A stretch of 64,000 bases of DNA from Burkholderia thailandensis E264. Its GTDB lineage: Bacteria > Pseudomonadota > Gammaproteobacteria > Burkholderiales > Burkholderiaceae. Every line of letters starts with the position of its first letter. Within the stretch, counting starts at the first letter, position 1. Below, in pieces: positions 1-9,904 of the stretch. The notes below the pieces were generated by a model. The model did not search any database, was not told the DNA's origin, and saw only the letters and a program-made list of their open reading frames with translations. Location of the stretch: assembly GCF_000012365.1 (NCBI RefSeq), contig NC_007650.1, positions 930,001 to 994,000 of the forward strand. Reading direction: 5' to 3'. The translations under genes were made by a program, and so were the position numbers.

Positions 1-1
1 C

Positions 2-1525
2 ATCGCGCCCGCGCACGCCGTGTCCGCCGCGCATGACGATACGCGTGGCGACGATCGCGCGGCGGATCGTGCGGGAGATCGCACCGGCGGCCACGCCGCG
101 CTGTTCGCCGACGACGGCACGCGCGCCGCGCGCGGCGGCTTTCACGGCGCGTGCGCGGGCGTCGCGCAATTGCAGCGCACGCACGGCGAGCTGCGCTGGC
201 GAGTCGACTTCTGGCGCTCGCGCGGCGGGGTCGCCGCAGGCGAGGTGCGCGCGCTGCGCTTCACAGGGGACGCACGGCTCGCGGCCGTGCCGGCGGCCGG
301 CGCGCACGCGGCGCGAGGCGACGCGCGGCTCGCGTTCGACGAGACGCGCGTCGTCGTCAGCCGTCGCGCGATCGAGCGCGAATCGTGGGTGCCGGGCGAC
401 TGGAACATCGTCGACGACAACGACGCCGTGCTCGCCGCCTGCGACGGCGCGCACGCGGCGACCGCGGTGCTCGCGTTCACCGGCCGCGCGCAACTCGAAG
501 CGCTGTGCGCGACGATCCATGCGCTGCGCCTGCGGTGCGGCGGCGCGCTGAAGATCGTCGTCGTCGAGCGTGGCGAGGCGATGCGCCATCAATTCGAGCG
601 GCTCGCGCTGAACCTCGGCGCGAACCAGGTCGTCGCGCGCGACCTGCCGTTCTCGCGGGTGCTCGCGGTGCTGCGCTCGCTGCAGGGCCAGTTGCACGCG
701 CGCCCGGTCGCGGCGGACTATCGAGCGGCGCTCGCCGCGTCGCTCGGCGACGCGGTGCTCGGCTATCTGCCCGTCGGCGCGTTCTGCTCGCATGCGCGCG
801 CGGTGCTCGAGCGCGGCGCGGTGCTCGCGCTGTCGCACACGCTCGTGAAGCTGACGCTGCTGCCCGGCGTCGCGCACGCGCACGCGTTGCGCGTCTGCAA
901 GCCGCGCCGCGCGGGCGACGTGCTGACCGCCGACGCGCAACACCTGTATCTGTTCCTGTTCGCCTGCGAGCTCGCCGATGCGAACGACGTGCTCGGCCAT
1001 CTCTTCGACGTGCCGGTCGAGCGGATCTCGGACCGCGTCGTGCATCTCGCGCAAGAGAGCATCGAGCGCGAGTTGAACGCGCTCGACGCGGCGAACCGGC
1101 GCGCGCCGATCGCCGATTACAGCGATCTCTTTTCGGCGGCGGCAGCGGCGGCGGGCGGGCCCGGCGTGCGCGGGGCGGCCGACGAGCCGGCGACGGAGCG
1201 CGACGATGATCCGTCGGCCGAACGCGCGCCGCGCGAATCGACGCCGACGGGGGCACGCGCGGCGGCGCACGCGCCGCCGGCGAGATCGGCTTTCCCCGCA
1301 TCGCATGCATCGCATGCATCACATGCATCGCCCGAGGCGGCGCGGATCGTCGTGCCGCCGACGTCGCCGATTGCGCCGATTGGGCCGATTGGGCCGACTA
1401 CGCCGACCGTTGCGCCGCACGCGCCGCGATCGCGCCGGCCGCACGCCGCCGGCGCGATCGCTCGCACGCGCACCCGCACCGCCACGCGCGACGCGATGCC
1501 GTTGCGCATCAGGGAGGCCGAATGA
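2..1525 (+). CDS. bcsE: cellulose biosynthesis protein BcsE, 5' end missing
   Basis: The frame is open to the window edge, so the true start lies upstream. What is left codes for about 508 residues. BcsE is a cytosolic c-di-GMP-binding accessory protein of the cellulose synthase complex. The call rests on similarity of the middle part (a degenerate receiver/GGDEF-like region with LGANQVVARDLPFSRV) and on the bcsF-bcsQ-bcsA genes that follow. The last 130 residues are low-complexity, rich in Ala, Pro and Arg, with HAS and PIG triplet repeats coded by 9-bp tandem repeats near 1299-1330 and 1364-1405. The stop overlaps the bcsF start in ATGA, so translation is probably coupled. Confidence 0.8.
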   Translation: MAPAHAVSAAHDDTRGDDRAADRAGDRTGGHAALFADDGTRAARGGFHGACAGVAQLQRTHGELRWRVDFWRSRGGVAAGEVRALRFTGDARLAAVPAAGAHAARGDARLAFDETRVVVSRRAIERESWVPGDWNIVDDNDAVLAACDGAHAATAVLAFTGRAQLEALCATIHALRLRCGGALKIVVVERGEAMRHQFERLALNLGANQVVARDLPFSRVLAVLRSLQGQLHARPVAADYRAALAASLGDAVLGYLPVGAFCSHARAVLERGAVLALSHTLVKLTLLPGVAHAHALRVCKPRRAGDVLTADAQHLYLFLFACELADANDVLGHLFDVPVERISDRVVHLAQESIERELNALDAANRRAPIADYSDLFSAAAAAAGGPGVRGAADEPATERDDDPSAERAPRESTPTGARAAAHAPPARSAFPASHASHASHASPEAARIVVPPTSPIAPIGPIGPTTPTVAPHAPRSRRPHAAGAIARTRTRTATRDAMPLRIREAE

Positions 1526-1734
1526 TCTCGGTGATGGTCGCCGGCTTCGTCGCCGGCATCGTGATCGCCGTCGCGATCCGGTTCGCCGTGTCTCGCGGCG
1601 GCGCCGGCAAGGGCTTGTCGTTGCCGCGCGACTTCGATCGCCGCGGCGCGGTTCGCTGCACGATCGAACCGGTCGCGCTGCGCGCGCGATTGCTGCCGTC
1701 GGCCACGCAGCGCGAACGGCGGGGCGGGCAATGA
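1522..1734 (+). CDS. bcsF: BcsF-like small membrane protein
   Basis: This is a 70-residue protein with one N-terminal membrane segment (about residues 4-24) and a basic cytosolic tail. In cellulose operons BcsF is a short inner-membrane peptide that helps recruit BcsE and its neighbours to the synthase. Its ATG overlaps the bcsE stop and its stop overlaps the bcsQ start. The assignment rests mainly on size, membrane segment and position; the sequence itself is weakly conserved in this family. Confidence 0.7.
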   Translation: MISVMVAGFVAGIVIAVAIRFAVSRGGAGKGLSLPRDFDRRGAVRCTIEPVALRARLLPSATQRERRGGQ

Positions 1735-2516
1735 AAACGATCGCGATCGTTTCGACGACGGGCGGCGCGGGCCGCACGATGCTGACGGCGGCGCTCGCGG
1801 TGCTGCTCGCGCGCGGCGGCCGGCCTGTCGTCGCGCTCGATTTCGATGGGCAGAACCTGCTCGGCGTGCAGCTCGGGCTCGACGCGTTCGCGCCGGCGGG
1901 CATTTCGCGCGCGCTCGCGGGTGCCGACGCCGCCTGGCACGCGTACACATGGCGCAACGCGGATGGCGTGCTGTTCGTGCCGTACGGGCATGTCGATCCC
2001 GCGCAGGCGCTTGCGTGCGACGCGCGGCTCGCCGCCGATTCCGGTTGGCTCGCGCGCGTGCTCGCGGACGTCGCGTTGCCGGCCGCCGGCGTGACGCTGA
2101 TCGACACGGCGCGCTTTCCGTCGCAGCAGGCGGCGCATGCGCTGCGCTGCGCGGATCTCGCGCTATGCGTCGTGCCGCCCGATCCCGCCGCATGCGCGAC
2201 GGCCGCCGCGCGGCTGCCGGAGCTGCGCGCGGCGAGCGCGGGCGCGCTGCGCATCGTCGTGAACCGGCTGAACCCGGCGCGCGACATGCAGCGCGACGTG
2301 CTCGCGATGCTGCGTGCGGCGGCGGGGCCGGGCGTCGTGCTCGAGCAGCGCGTGCATCTCGATGCGGCGTTGCCCGAGGCGCTCGCCCGCGGCACGTGGT
2401 TCTTCGACGACGCGCCGCATTCGCAGGCGTCGCACGATCTGCACGGCGTCGCGGGCTGGGTCGACGCATGGCTCGACACGCAGGCCGCGCGCGACGCGGC
2501 GGGGGCGCGCGCATGA
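1731..2516 (+). CDS. bcsQ: BcsQ/YhjQ, MinD/ParA-like ATPase of cellulose synthesis
   Basis: This 261-residue protein starts with MKTIAIVSTTGGAGRTML, a deviant Walker A loop of the MinD/ParA (SIMIBI) family. The loop has GGAGRT where many family members have GKGGVGKT, so the usual Lys positions are altered. BcsQ is needed for cellulose synthesis in enterobacteria, where it pairs with BcsR and helps place the complex. The ATG overlaps the bcsF stop, and the stop overlaps the bcsA ATG, so the four genes are tightly coupled. Whether this copy still hydrolyses ATP cannot be read from the sequence. Confidence 0.85.
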   Translation: MKTIAIVSTTGGAGRTMLTAALAVLLARGGRPVVALDFDGQNLLGVQLGLDAFAPAGISRALAGADAAWHAYTWRNADGVLFVPYGHVDPAQALACDARLAADSGWLARVLADVALPAAGVTLIDTARFPSQQAAHALRCADLALCVVPPDPAACATAAARLPELRAASAGALRIVVNRLNPARDMQRDVLAMLRAAAGPGVVLEQRVHLDAALPEALARGTWFFDDAPHSQASHDLHGVAGWVDAWLDTQAARDAAGARA

Positions 2517-5050
2517 CGGCGGCGCGCGCGGCATTGCGACGATTGACGGGCGACGCGGCCGCGCGCGCGCGCGGCTGGATCGCGCGCGGCCTCGGCGTGC
2601 CCGACGAGGGTTCGACGTTCGACTGGCTCGTGCGCGCGTTCTTTCATGCGCCCGCGCCGGGCGCGCGCGACGTCGCGCGCGACTGGCTGCGCGCGGCGAT
2701 TCTATGGGCCGCCGCGCAATGGGGCGTGGCGCGACCGCGCCGCGCGCGCGACTGGCTCTGGCGCGCGTTCGTGCGCGCGCCGCATGAAAGGCGCGCGCGC
2801 GATCCGTTCGCGTGGATCGACGCGACGCTCGTGCCGGCGTTCGCGCTTGCGCGGCGCGCGCAGCGGCGAGTCGACGAAGGGCTCGCCCGCTTGCCGTGGC
2901 ATCGCTGGGGCGAGCGCATCGAGCGCGGCGCGCGGCGCGCCGGCGCGCATCGCCGGCTGCTGCCGGCGAGCGGCGCGGCGGGGCTCGCGTTGTGGCTCGC
3001 GGCCGGCACGTCGCCGCTCGCGCCGGCGGGCCAGTTCGCGTTCTTCGCGACGGTCGCCGCGCTCGCGCTCGCGCTGCGCCGCGTGCCGGGCCGCCTGCCC
3101 ACGCTCGCGCTCGCGACGTTCGCGCTGCTCGCGATGGCGCGCTACATCTGGTGGCGCAGCACCGAAACGCTCGACTTCCGCACGCCGGTCGAAGCGTGCG
3201 TCGGCTATCTGCTGTACGCGGCCGAGGCGTACACGTGGCTCATCCTCGTGCTCGGCTTCGTGCAGACCGCGTGGCCGCTCGAGCGTCCGGTCGCGCGCCT
3301 GCCGGACGATTCCGCGTGCTGGCCGAGCGTCGACGTCTACATTCCGACGTACAACGAGCCGCTCGCCGTCGTGAAGCCGACGATCTTCGCCGCGCAAAGC
3401 CTCGACTGGCCCGCCGGCAAGCTCAACGTGTACCTGCTCGACGACGGCCGACGCCCGGAGTTCGAGGCGTTCGCGCGCGACGCGGGCATCGGCTATCTGA
3501 CACGCGAGGACAATCGCCACGCGAAGGCGGGCAACATCAACAGCGCGCTCGCGCGCACGCACGGCGAATACGTCGCGATCTTCGACTGCGATCACGTGCC
3601 GACGCGCTCGTTCCTGCAGACGACGATGGGCGCGTTCCTTCGCGATCCGAACTGCGCGCTCGTGCAGACGCCGCATCACTTCTTTTCGCCGGACCCGTTC
3701 GAGCGCAACCTCGGCACGTTCCGCCGTGTGCCGAACGAGGGCAGCCTGTTCTACGGGCTCGTGCAGGCGGGCAACGACTTGTGGAACGCCGCGTTCTTCT
3801 GCGGCTCGTGCGCGGTGCTCAAGCGCGGCCCGCTCGAAGAGGTGGGCGGCGTCGCGACCGAAACCGTCACCGAGGATGCGCATACCGCGCTCAAGCTGCA
3901 TCGCCGCGGCTACAAGAGCGCCTATCTGCCGACCGTGCAGGCCGCGGGCCTCGCGACCGAAAGCCTCGCGGGCCACATCCGGCAGCGCGCGCGCTGGGCG
4001 CGCGGGATGGCGCAGATCTTCCGGATCGACAATCCGTTCGTCGGCCGCGGGCTCGGCTTCTTCCAGCGCCTCTGCTACGGCAACGCGATGCTGCACTTCT
4101 TCTACGGCATTCCGCGGCTCGTGTTCCTGACGATGCCGATCGCGTACCTGTTCTTTCATTTGTATTTCATCAACGCGTCGGCGCTCGCGCTCGCGAGTTA
4201 CGTGCTGCCGTACATGGCGCTCGCGCATGTCGCGAACGCGCGGATGCAGGGGCGCTTCCGGCATTCGTTCTGGGCCGAGGTGTACGAATCGGTGCTCGCG
4301 TGGTACATCGCGCTGCCGACGACGATCGCGTTCCTGAGCCCGAAGCACGGCAGGTTCAACGTGACCGCGAAGGGCGGACGGATCGACGAAGGCTACGTCG
4401 ACTGGGCGACGTCGAAGCCCTATCTCGCGCTCTTCGTGCTGAACGTCGCGGCGATCTTCGCGGGCGGCGTGCGCCTTGCCGCGGGCGGCGTCGACGAGGC
4501 GTCGACGATCCTGATGAACATCACGTGGGCGCTGTACAACCTCGCGATGCTCGGCGCGGCGCTCGCGGTCGCGCGCGAGGCGAAGCAGGTGCGCGTCACG
4601 CACCGGATCGCGATGCGGGTGCCGGCGACGCTGCTTCTTCCCGACGGCACGACGCTCGCGTGCCGCACGAAAGACTATTCGGCGGGCGGCCTCGGGCTCG
4701 ACGCGGTGCCGCTCGCGCGCATCGCGCTCGGCGACACGCTCGACGTCTGCGTGAGCCGCGGCGACCGGCCGTTCCATTTCCCGGTGCGCGTGACCCGCGT
4801 CGACGCGACGCATCTCGGCGTGCAGTTCGAGCGGCTGACGCTCGAGCAGGAGCGCCAGCTCGTGGAGTGCACGTTCGGCCGCGCGGACGCGTGGCTCGGC
4901 TGGCGCGACGCGAGCGCCGAGCCCGACGACGCGCCGCTGCGCGGGCTGAAGGAGGTGCTGTCGATGGGATTCGAAGGCTACGCGCGGATGCTGCGGGCCG
5001 CGACGAGCGCGGTGCGGGCAAGACGCACGGCCGACCGGACGCGTCACTGA
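2513..5050 (+). CDS. bcsA: cellulose synthase catalytic subunit BcsA
   Basis: This is an 845-residue membrane glycosyltransferase (GT2) that polymerises UDP-glucose into beta-1,4-glucan and moves the chain across the inner membrane. Membrane helices flank the catalytic domain. The motifs are in order: DDG near residue 310, DCDH (DxD) near 358, TED, and QRARW near 491 for the acceptor site. The C-terminal PilZ domain has RVTHR near 693 followed by DYSAGGLG, the c-di-GMP-binding signature, so the enzyme should be c-di-GMP activated. The N-terminal 150 residues form the arginine-rich extension common in BcsA of proteobacteria. No bcsB follows; bcsG is next, which is unusual. Confidence 0.95.
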   Translation: MTAARAALRRLTGDAAARARGWIARGLGVPDEGSTFDWLVRAFFHAPAPGARDVARDWLRAAILWAAAQWGVARPRRARDWLWRAFVRAPHERRARDPFAWIDATLVPAFALARRAQRRVDEGLARLPWHRWGERIERGARRAGAHRRLLPASGAAGLALWLAAGTSPLAPAGQFAFFATVAALALALRRVPGRLPTLALATFALLAMARYIWWRSTETLDFRTPVEACVGYLLYAAEAYTWLILVLGFVQTAWPLERPVARLPDDSACWPSVDVYIPTYNEPLAVVKPTIFAAQSLDWPAGKLNVYLLDDGRRPEFEAFARDAGIGYLTREDNRHAKAGNINSALARTHGEYVAIFDCDHVPTRSFLQTTMGAFLRDPNCALVQTPHHFFSPDPFERNLGTFRRVPNEGSLFYGLVQAGNDLWNAAFFCGSCAVLKRGPLEEVGGVATETVTEDAHTALKLHRRGYKSAYLPTVQAAGLATESLAGHIRQRARWARGMAQIFRIDNPFVGRGLGFFQRLCYGNAMLHFFYGIPRLVFLTMPIAYLFFHLYFINASALALASYVLPYMALAHVANARMQGRFRHSFWAEVYESVLAWYIALPTTIAFLSPKHGRFNVTAKGGRIDEGYVDWATSKPYLALFVLNVAAIFAGGVRLAAGGVDEASTILMNITWALYNLAMLGAALAVAREAKQVRVTHRIAMRVPATLLLPDGTTLACRTKDYSAGGLGLDAVPLARIALGDTLDVCVSRGDRPFHFPVRVTRVDATHLGVQFERLTLEQERQLVECTFGRADAWLGWRDASAEPDDAPLRGLKEVLSMGFEGYARMLRAATSAVRARRTADRTRH

Positions 5051-5083
5051 CGCGCCGATTCAACTGACGACGGAGTCACGTCG

Positions 5084-6649
5084 ATGACGTTCTGGAATCT
5101 GTATTTCATTCTGAAGCTCTATCTGTTCGCGGCGGGTCATCTGAAGCCGCTGTGGATCGCGAACCTCGGTTTCGCGCTGGCGCTTGCGCTGAGCTCGCCG
5201 GTGAGGCGGCGCGGCCTGCGGCTGCTGCGCCTCGCGCTCGCGCTCGCGATCGGCGTGCCGCTGATGTACCGCGAAGCGGACGTGCCGCCGTTCGCGCGGC
5301 TCGTCGAGACGCTCGGCAGCCTGCGCTCGTTCAGCGCCGGCTACTGGATGGAGCTCGTGCCGCGCTTCGTGCCGCCGACGCTCGCTTGGATCGCGCTCGG
5401 CGTCGTGATCGGCTATCTGATCGTCAATCGCTGGCTGCGCGTCTCGACGTTCGTGCTGCTCGCGCTGATCGCGCTGCCCGTGTGGCAGGCGGGCAGCGCG
5501 GCGCTCGCGCGCCTCGACGCGGCGGCCGTGGCCGGCGTGGCCGTGCCCGGGCCGCTCGGAACGGGGCCCGCCGCGCAGCCGCAAGACCACAACGCGGCGC
5601 TCGCCGCGTTCCGCTCGCAGGAATCGCAGCGGCAGGTGACGTTCGGCCGCCCGAGCGCCGATCCGGCGACGCAGTTCGACGTGATCGTGCTGCATGTGTG
5701 CTCGCTGTCGTGGGACGACCTCGATGTCGCGAAGCTGCGCAATCATCCGCTGCTCGGCCATTTCGACTATCTGTTCACGAACTTCAGCACGGCGGCGAGC
5801 TATAGCGGCCCGGCCGCGATCCGCGTGCTGCGCGCGAGCTGCGGGCAGGAGGCGCATGCGGACCTGTACAGGCCCGCGCCCGCGCAGTGTCATCTGTTCG
5901 GGCAGCTCGCGGCCGCCGGTTTCGCGCCGCAGACGCTGCTCAATCACGACGGCCACTTCGACAACTTCGTCCAGTTGATCCGCGACAACATCGGCGTGCC
6001 GAACGCGCCGATGATCTCGAATGCGGACGCGTCGGTCGCGATGCATGCGTTCGACGGCTCGGCGATCAAGGACGACTACGCGACGCTCGCGAACTGGTAC
6101 GCGAAGCGCGGCGCGTCGGCGGGCCCGGTTGCGCTGTACTACAACACGATCAGCCTGCACGACGGCAACCAGTTGCCGAGCGGCCGGATGTCGAGCCTCG
6201 ATTCGTATCCGCTGCGCGCGCGCAAGCTGATGGACGACTTCGACCGCTTCGCCGACCTGATCGCGTCGTCGGGACGGCGGGCGGTGATCGTGTTCGTGCC
6301 CGAGCACGGTGCGGCGCTGCGCGGCGACGCGAAGCAGATCGCGGGGCTGCGCGAGATCCCGACGCCGCGGATCGTGCACGGGCCGGTCGGCGTGCGGCTC
6401 GTGGGCTTCAAGGGCGACCACGGCGCGACGACCGTGATCGACGCGCCGACGAGCTTCCTCGCGCTCGCGCAGTTGCTGTCGAATCTCGTGTCGAACAGCC
6501 CATTCAAGCCGGGCGTGACGCTGTCGCAATACGCGGCCGATCTGCCGCAGACGCGGATGATCGGCGAGAACGAAGGCACGGTGACGATGACGACGCCGAC
6601 GGGTTACGCGGTAAAGACGCCGGACGGCGTATGGATCGACGAAAAATGA
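5084..6649 (+). CDS. bcsG: BcsG, cellulose phosphoethanolamine transferase
   Basis: This 521-residue protein has four or five N-terminal membrane segments (to about residue 145) and a periplasmic alkaline-phosphatase-fold domain. In E. coli BcsG moves phosphoethanolamine from lipid to the growing cellulose chain. The nucleophile region AASYSGPAAIRVLRASCGQ (Ser about residue 241) and the later PEHGAAL metal-site motif are intact. The gene begins 33 bp after bcsA with a GGAG-like site upstream and overlaps bcsR by ATGA. The product suggests that this strain makes pEtN-modified cellulose, as enterobacteria do. Confidence 0.92.
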   Translation: MTFWNLYFILKLYLFAAGHLKPLWIANLGFALALALSSPVRRRGLRLLRLALALAIGVPLMYREADVPPFARLVETLGSLRSFSAGYWMELVPRFVPPTLAWIALGVVIGYLIVNRWLRVSTFVLLALIALPVWQAGSAALARLDAAAVAGVAVPGPLGTGPAAQPQDHNAALAAFRSQESQRQVTFGRPSADPATQFDVIVLHVCSLSWDDLDVAKLRNHPLLGHFDYLFTNFSTAASYSGPAAIRVLRASCGQEAHADLYRPAPAQCHLFGQLAAAGFAPQTLLNHDGHFDNFVQLIRDNIGVPNAPMISNADASVAMHAFDGSAIKDDYATLANWYAKRGASAGPVALYYNTISLHDGNQLPSGRMSSLDSYPLRARKLMDDFDRFADLIASSGRRAVIVFVPEHGAALRGDAKQIAGLREIPTPRIVHGPVGVRLVGFKGDHGATTVIDAPTSFLALAQLLSNLVSNSPFKPGVTLSQYAADLPQTRMIGENEGTVTMTTPTGYAVKTPDGVWIDEK

Positions 6650-6849
6650 CGAACGGAAAGCCGGACATGGCGGCCTCGACGATCGCGCGCGGCGACGAGT
6701 CGCCGCCGTCGAACGACATCGTGGGGCTCGCGTGCCACGTGCGCGAGATCGATCCGCCGCGCTATCTCGACGCGCAGGCGCGGCTTGCATACCGGGACGC
6801 GCTCGACCGGTGGCCGGTGCTCGCGAAGCTGATGGGGCTCGCGGATTGA
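6646..6849 (+). CDS. bcsR: BcsR-like cellulose synthesis regulator
   Basis: This 67-residue soluble protein carries the two conserved patches of BcsR: NDIVGL near the middle and RWPVLAKLMGL at the C-terminus. BcsR forms a complex with BcsQ that binds BcsE and stabilises cellulose synthase. In E. coli bcsR lies upstream of bcsQ, but here it closes the operon after bcsG, with its ATG overlapping the bcsG stop. The assignment is by motif; the overall sequence is short. Confidence 0.75.
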   Translation: MTNGKPDMAASTIARGDESPPSNDIVGLACHVREIDPPRYLDAQARLAYRDALDRWPVLAKLMGLAD

Positions 6850-6951
6850 CGTGAGCGTGCTTCGTCGCGCGGCGCACGGTGCACGGGCGAACCGACGGCG
6901 ACTGCCCGCGCCGGCGAAGGGCGAAGAGCGAAGAAGCGCCGCGCGGCCCGC

Positions 6952-7785
6952 TCAATAGGGCTTGTCGCCGACGATCGTCGCGCGGTGCATCACCCGATGC
7001 GCGTTTCCATAGTCGTTCACCGCATAGTGAATCGTCGAGCGGTTGTCCCAGAACGCGACGTCGCCCGGCTGCCAGCGCCAGCGCAGCGTGAACTCGGGCC
7101 GCGACTGATGCGCGAACAGGAAGCGCAGCAGCGCCGCGCCTTCTTCTTCGGGCAGTTCGTTGATCTCGGTCGTGAAGCCTTCGTTGACGAACAGCGCCCG
7201 ACGGCCGGTTTCCGGATGCGTGCGCACGACAGGATGCGTGACGGGCGGATGCTTGATGCGCGTGTCTTCCCAGCGCGCGCGATCGTCGGCGGTGAGCCCG
7301 AAGCGCTTCAGCGGAAACGACTTCGTGAAGTCGTGCTGCGCGGTGAGGCCGTCGAGCTGCGCCTTCACGCGATCGGACAGCGCGTCGTACGCGGCGAAGC
7401 CGCTGCCCCACAGCGTGTCGCCGCCCGTCTCGGGCAGCGTGCGCGCGGCGAGGATCGACGCGCGCGGCGGCGTCTCGGCGAACGTCACGTCCGTATGCCA
7501 GATCGCGTTGTCCTTCAGATCGAACACGGCGTTGTCGAGCACCATGATCTCGCGCGCGTCCGGATGCGACGGGTAGATCGGATGAACGTGCAGATCGCCG
7601 AATCCGGCCGCGAAGTCGCGATGCCGAACCGCGCTCAGGCGCTGGTCGCGGAAGAACAGCACCTGATGGCGCGCGAGCGCGGCGCGGATGCCGTCGCGCA
7701 GGTCGCCGGTCGCGTTCGAGAGGTCCACGTTGTCGACGATCGCGCCGATCGCGGGCGTCAGTCGGGTCAGTTTCAGTCGAGTCAT
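6952..7785 (-). CDS. tauD: TauD-type taurine/alpha-ketoglutarate dioxygenase
   Basis: This is a 277-residue Fe(II)/2-oxoglutarate dioxygenase that releases sulfite from taurine or a related sulfonate. Visible landmarks are the iron-binding HTD (IWHTDVTF), the NRSTIHYAV segment, and the distal His and Arg in [10 protein letters not shown]. The start was set at MTRLKL, where the family homology begins; the open frame runs upstream but that part is not protein-like. The gene is transcribed away from tauABC, and the shared 303-bp gap holds a strong dyad. The substrate could be another alkylsulfonate. Confidence 0.88.
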   Translation of the reverse strand: MTRLKLTRLTPAIGAIVDNVDLSNATGDLRDGIRAALARHQVLFFRDQRLSAVRHRDFAAGFGDLHVHPIYPSHPDAREIMVLDNAVFDLKDNAIWHTDVTFAETPPRASILAARTLPETGGDTLWGSGFAAYDALSDRVKAQLDGLTAQHDFTKSFPLKRFGLTADDRARWEDTRIKHPPVTHPVVRTHPETGRRALFVNEGFTTEINELPEEEGAALLRFLFAHQSRPEFTLRWRWQPGDVAFWDNRSTIHYAVNDYGNAHRVMHRATIVGDKPY

Positions 7786-8088
7786 CGTCGATCCGGAATC
7801 GAGGGCGGCGTCGAGGCGGCGCGGCTTGCGTGCGCAGCCGGCGCTCGTGCGCCGCGCGTGGCGGAAAGCGGGAAAGTCTCGCAAAACGCCTGCGTCCGGT
7901 GAACCAACGAAATTTGCATTGCTTATCGTTTCGTCGGGATTGCCGCCGGCCCGGCGCAATCCCCGACCGGCATCCCCGAATGCGCCGCCTCATATCCTTC
8001 GCAGATTTCGTTGTTTAACGGACGGCGCGCATCCCGGTAATCTCGACGGTCATCCAAATTCAACGCATCCGGAAGAACGGAAGGCCTC
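7786..8088. promoter_or_regulatory. tauD/tauA divergent promoter region with dyad
   Basis: This 303-bp gap separates the divergent tauD and tauA starts. It is less GC-rich than its flanks near 7905-7930 and 8005-8060. A perfect 8-bp inverted repeat, GGGATTGC at 7936-7943 and GCAATCCC at 7956-7963 with a 12-bp GC-rich spacer, sits near the middle. It could be an operator for a CysB/Cbl-type LysR regulator or a hairpin in the leader of either gene. No -35/-10 pair was convincing. Confidence 0.5.
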
Positions 8089-9099
8089 ATGATTCTCAAG
8101 CGCATCCTCGTCGCGGCGGCTTTCGCCGTTGCCGCTTTCTCCGCCGTTCAATCGCCCGCCGCATGGGCGGAGACGGTGAACGTCGCCTATCAGTACGGCG
8201 CCGATCCGGCGAAGCTCGCGCAGGCGGGCGCCGCGTACGAGAAGGCCACCGGCTGGAAGATCAACTGGCGCCGCTTCGATTCGGGCGCGGACGTCGTCGC
8301 CGCGCTCGCGTCCGGCGACGTCCAGATCGGCGACGTCGGGCAAAGTCCGTTTACCGCCGCGGTGTCGCGCGGCGTGCCGATTCAGGCGGTCGTGCTGAAC
8401 GCGATCACCGGCGTGTCCGAGGCGCTCGTCGTGCGCGGCGGCGCGCATATCGACAAGCCGGCCGATCTCGTCGGCAAGACGATCGCGACGCCTTACGCGT
8501 CGAACTGCCACTATGCGCTGCTCGCCGCGCTCAAGCACTGGGGCATCGATGCGCGGCGCGTGAAGATCGTGAATCTCGGGCCGACCGAGATCGTCGCCGC
8601 CTGGGAGCGCGGCGTGATCGACGCGGCATACACGTGGGACCCGGCGCTCGGCCGCGCGAAGGCGAGCGGCGGCAAGGTGCTCGTCGATTCGGCCGAAGTC
8701 GGCAAGTGGGGCGCGCCGACGTTCGATCTGTGGGCGGTGCGCCGCGATTTCGCGCAGGCGCATCCGGATTTCGTGTCGAAGTTCGTGAACGTGACGACGC
8801 GGGCGATCGCCGATTATCGCGCGAACGGCAACGCGTGGACGAGCGCGTCGCCGCAGGTCGCCGCGATCTCGCGGCTGAGCGGCGCGACGACCGGCGACAT
8901 CCCGCAACTGCTCGCCGGCAATCTCTATCCGAGCGCCGCCGAGCAGGCGTCGCCCGAGCTGCTCGGCGGCGGGACGGCCGCCGCGATCGCGGCGACCGCG
9001 CGCTTCCTGAAGGCGCAGCGCAAGATCGACCGCGTGCTGCCCGACTATCGGCCGACGGTGACGGACCGGTTCGTCCGTGCGGCCGCCGCCGCGCGCTGA
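8089..9099 (+). CDS. tauA: TauA, taurine ABC transporter periplasmic binding protein
   Basis: This 336-residue protein has an N-terminal signal peptide (basic start, hydrophobic core, likely cut near residue 27 after AAWA). The mature part matches the NMT1/TauA-type solute-binding fold, with [12 protein letters not shown] near residue 80 and a TWDP motif. It captures taurine or sulfonates in the periplasm and passes them to TauC/TauB. An ACGGAAGG ribosome site precedes the ATG. tauB follows almost directly, so tauABC form one operon, probably induced on sulfate starvation as in other bacteria. Confidence 0.9.
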   Translation: MILKRILVAAAFAVAAFSAVQSPAAWAETVNVAYQYGADPAKLAQAGAAYEKATGWKINWRRFDSGADVVAALASGDVQIGDVGQSPFTAAVSRGVPIQAVVLNAITGVSEALVVRGGAHIDKPADLVGKTIATPYASNCHYALLAALKHWGIDARRVKIVNLGPTEIVAAWERGVIDAAYTWDPALGRAKASGGKVLVDSAEVGKWGAPTFDLWAVRRDFAQAHPDFVSKFVNVTTRAIADYRANGNAWTSASPQVAAISRLSGATTGDIPQLLAGNLYPSAAEQASPELLGGGTAAAIAATARFLKAQRKIDRVLPDYRPTVTDRFVRAAAAAR

Positions 9100-9119
9100 T
9101 GCGACGGAGCGGCATCGGC

Positions 9120-9902
9120 ATGGCGAAGCTCTGCGCGCATCAGGTGTCCGTCGTCTACGCGTCGCGCCGCGGCGCGCTGACGGCGCTCGAGAACGTATCG
9201 ATGTCGGTCGGCGGCAACGAGATCGTCGTCGCGCTCGGCGCGTCCGGCTGCGGCAAGAGCACGCTGCTGTCGCTGCTCGCCGGGTTCCAGCCGCCGACGT
9301 CGGGCCGCGTGAGCGTCGACGGCGCGCCCGTCACGGGGCCTGGCGCGGATCGCGGCGTCGTGTTCCAGGACGACGCGCTGATGCCGTGGTTGAACGTGAT
9401 CGACAATGTCGCGTTCGGGCTGCGCATGCAGGGCGTCGGCCGCGACGCACGGAACGCGCGTGCGCGCGACGTGCTGCGGCTCGTGAAGCTCGCGGGCTTC
9501 GAGCAGCACCGGATCGACGAGATTTCGGGCGGCATGCGTCAGCGCGTCGGGCTCGCGCGCGCGCTCGCCGCGGACCCGTCGTTCCTGCTGATGGACGAGC
9601 CGCTCGGCGCGCTCGACGCGCTCACGCGCGAGCACATGCAGACGCTGCTGCTCGACGTGTGGCGCGAAACCGGCAAGGGCGTCTTTCTGATCACGCACAG
9701 CGTCGAGGAGGCGGTGTTGCTCGCGACCGAACTGCTGATTCTGTCGCCTCGGCCGGGGCGGATCGTCGCACGTCATTCGCTCGACTTCGCGCGGCGCTAC
9801 GCGGCGGGCGAATCGATGCGCTCGATCAAGAGCGATCCGCGCTTCACCGAAATCCATCTCGCGCTCGTCGAGCAGTTGATGCGTGAAACCGAGGAGGTCT
9901 GA
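9120..9902 (+). CDS. tauB: TauB, taurine ABC transporter ATPase
   Basis: This 260-residue ABC ATPase has Walker [10 protein letters not shown] at residues 40-48, the Q-loop FQDD, signature SGGMRQR and Walker [10 protein letters not shown]. The stretch [19 protein letters not shown] near the C-terminus is typical of TauB. I chose the ATG at 9120, preceded by GGAG. An earlier in-frame ATG at 9099 overlaps the tauA stop and would add seven residues. The protein powers uptake through TauC. Confidence 0.9.
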   Translation: MAKLCAHQVSVVYASRRGALTALENVSMSVGGNEIVVALGASGCGKSTLLSLLAGFQPPTSGRVSVDGAPVTGPGADRGVVFQDDALMPWLNVIDNVAFGLRMQGVGRDARNARARDVLRLVKLAGFEQHRIDEISGGMRQRVGLARALAADPSFLLMDEPLGALDALTREHMQTLLLDVWRETGKGVFLITHSVEEAVLLATELLILSPRPGRIVARHSLDFARRYAAGESMRSIKSDPRFTEIHLALVEQLMRETEEV

Positions 9903-9904
9903 CG

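Noticed and set aside
5060..7993. 977-codon minus-strand open frame over bcsG and tauD
   Set aside because: It is a shadow of bcsG and tauD in another frame; no domain is seen.
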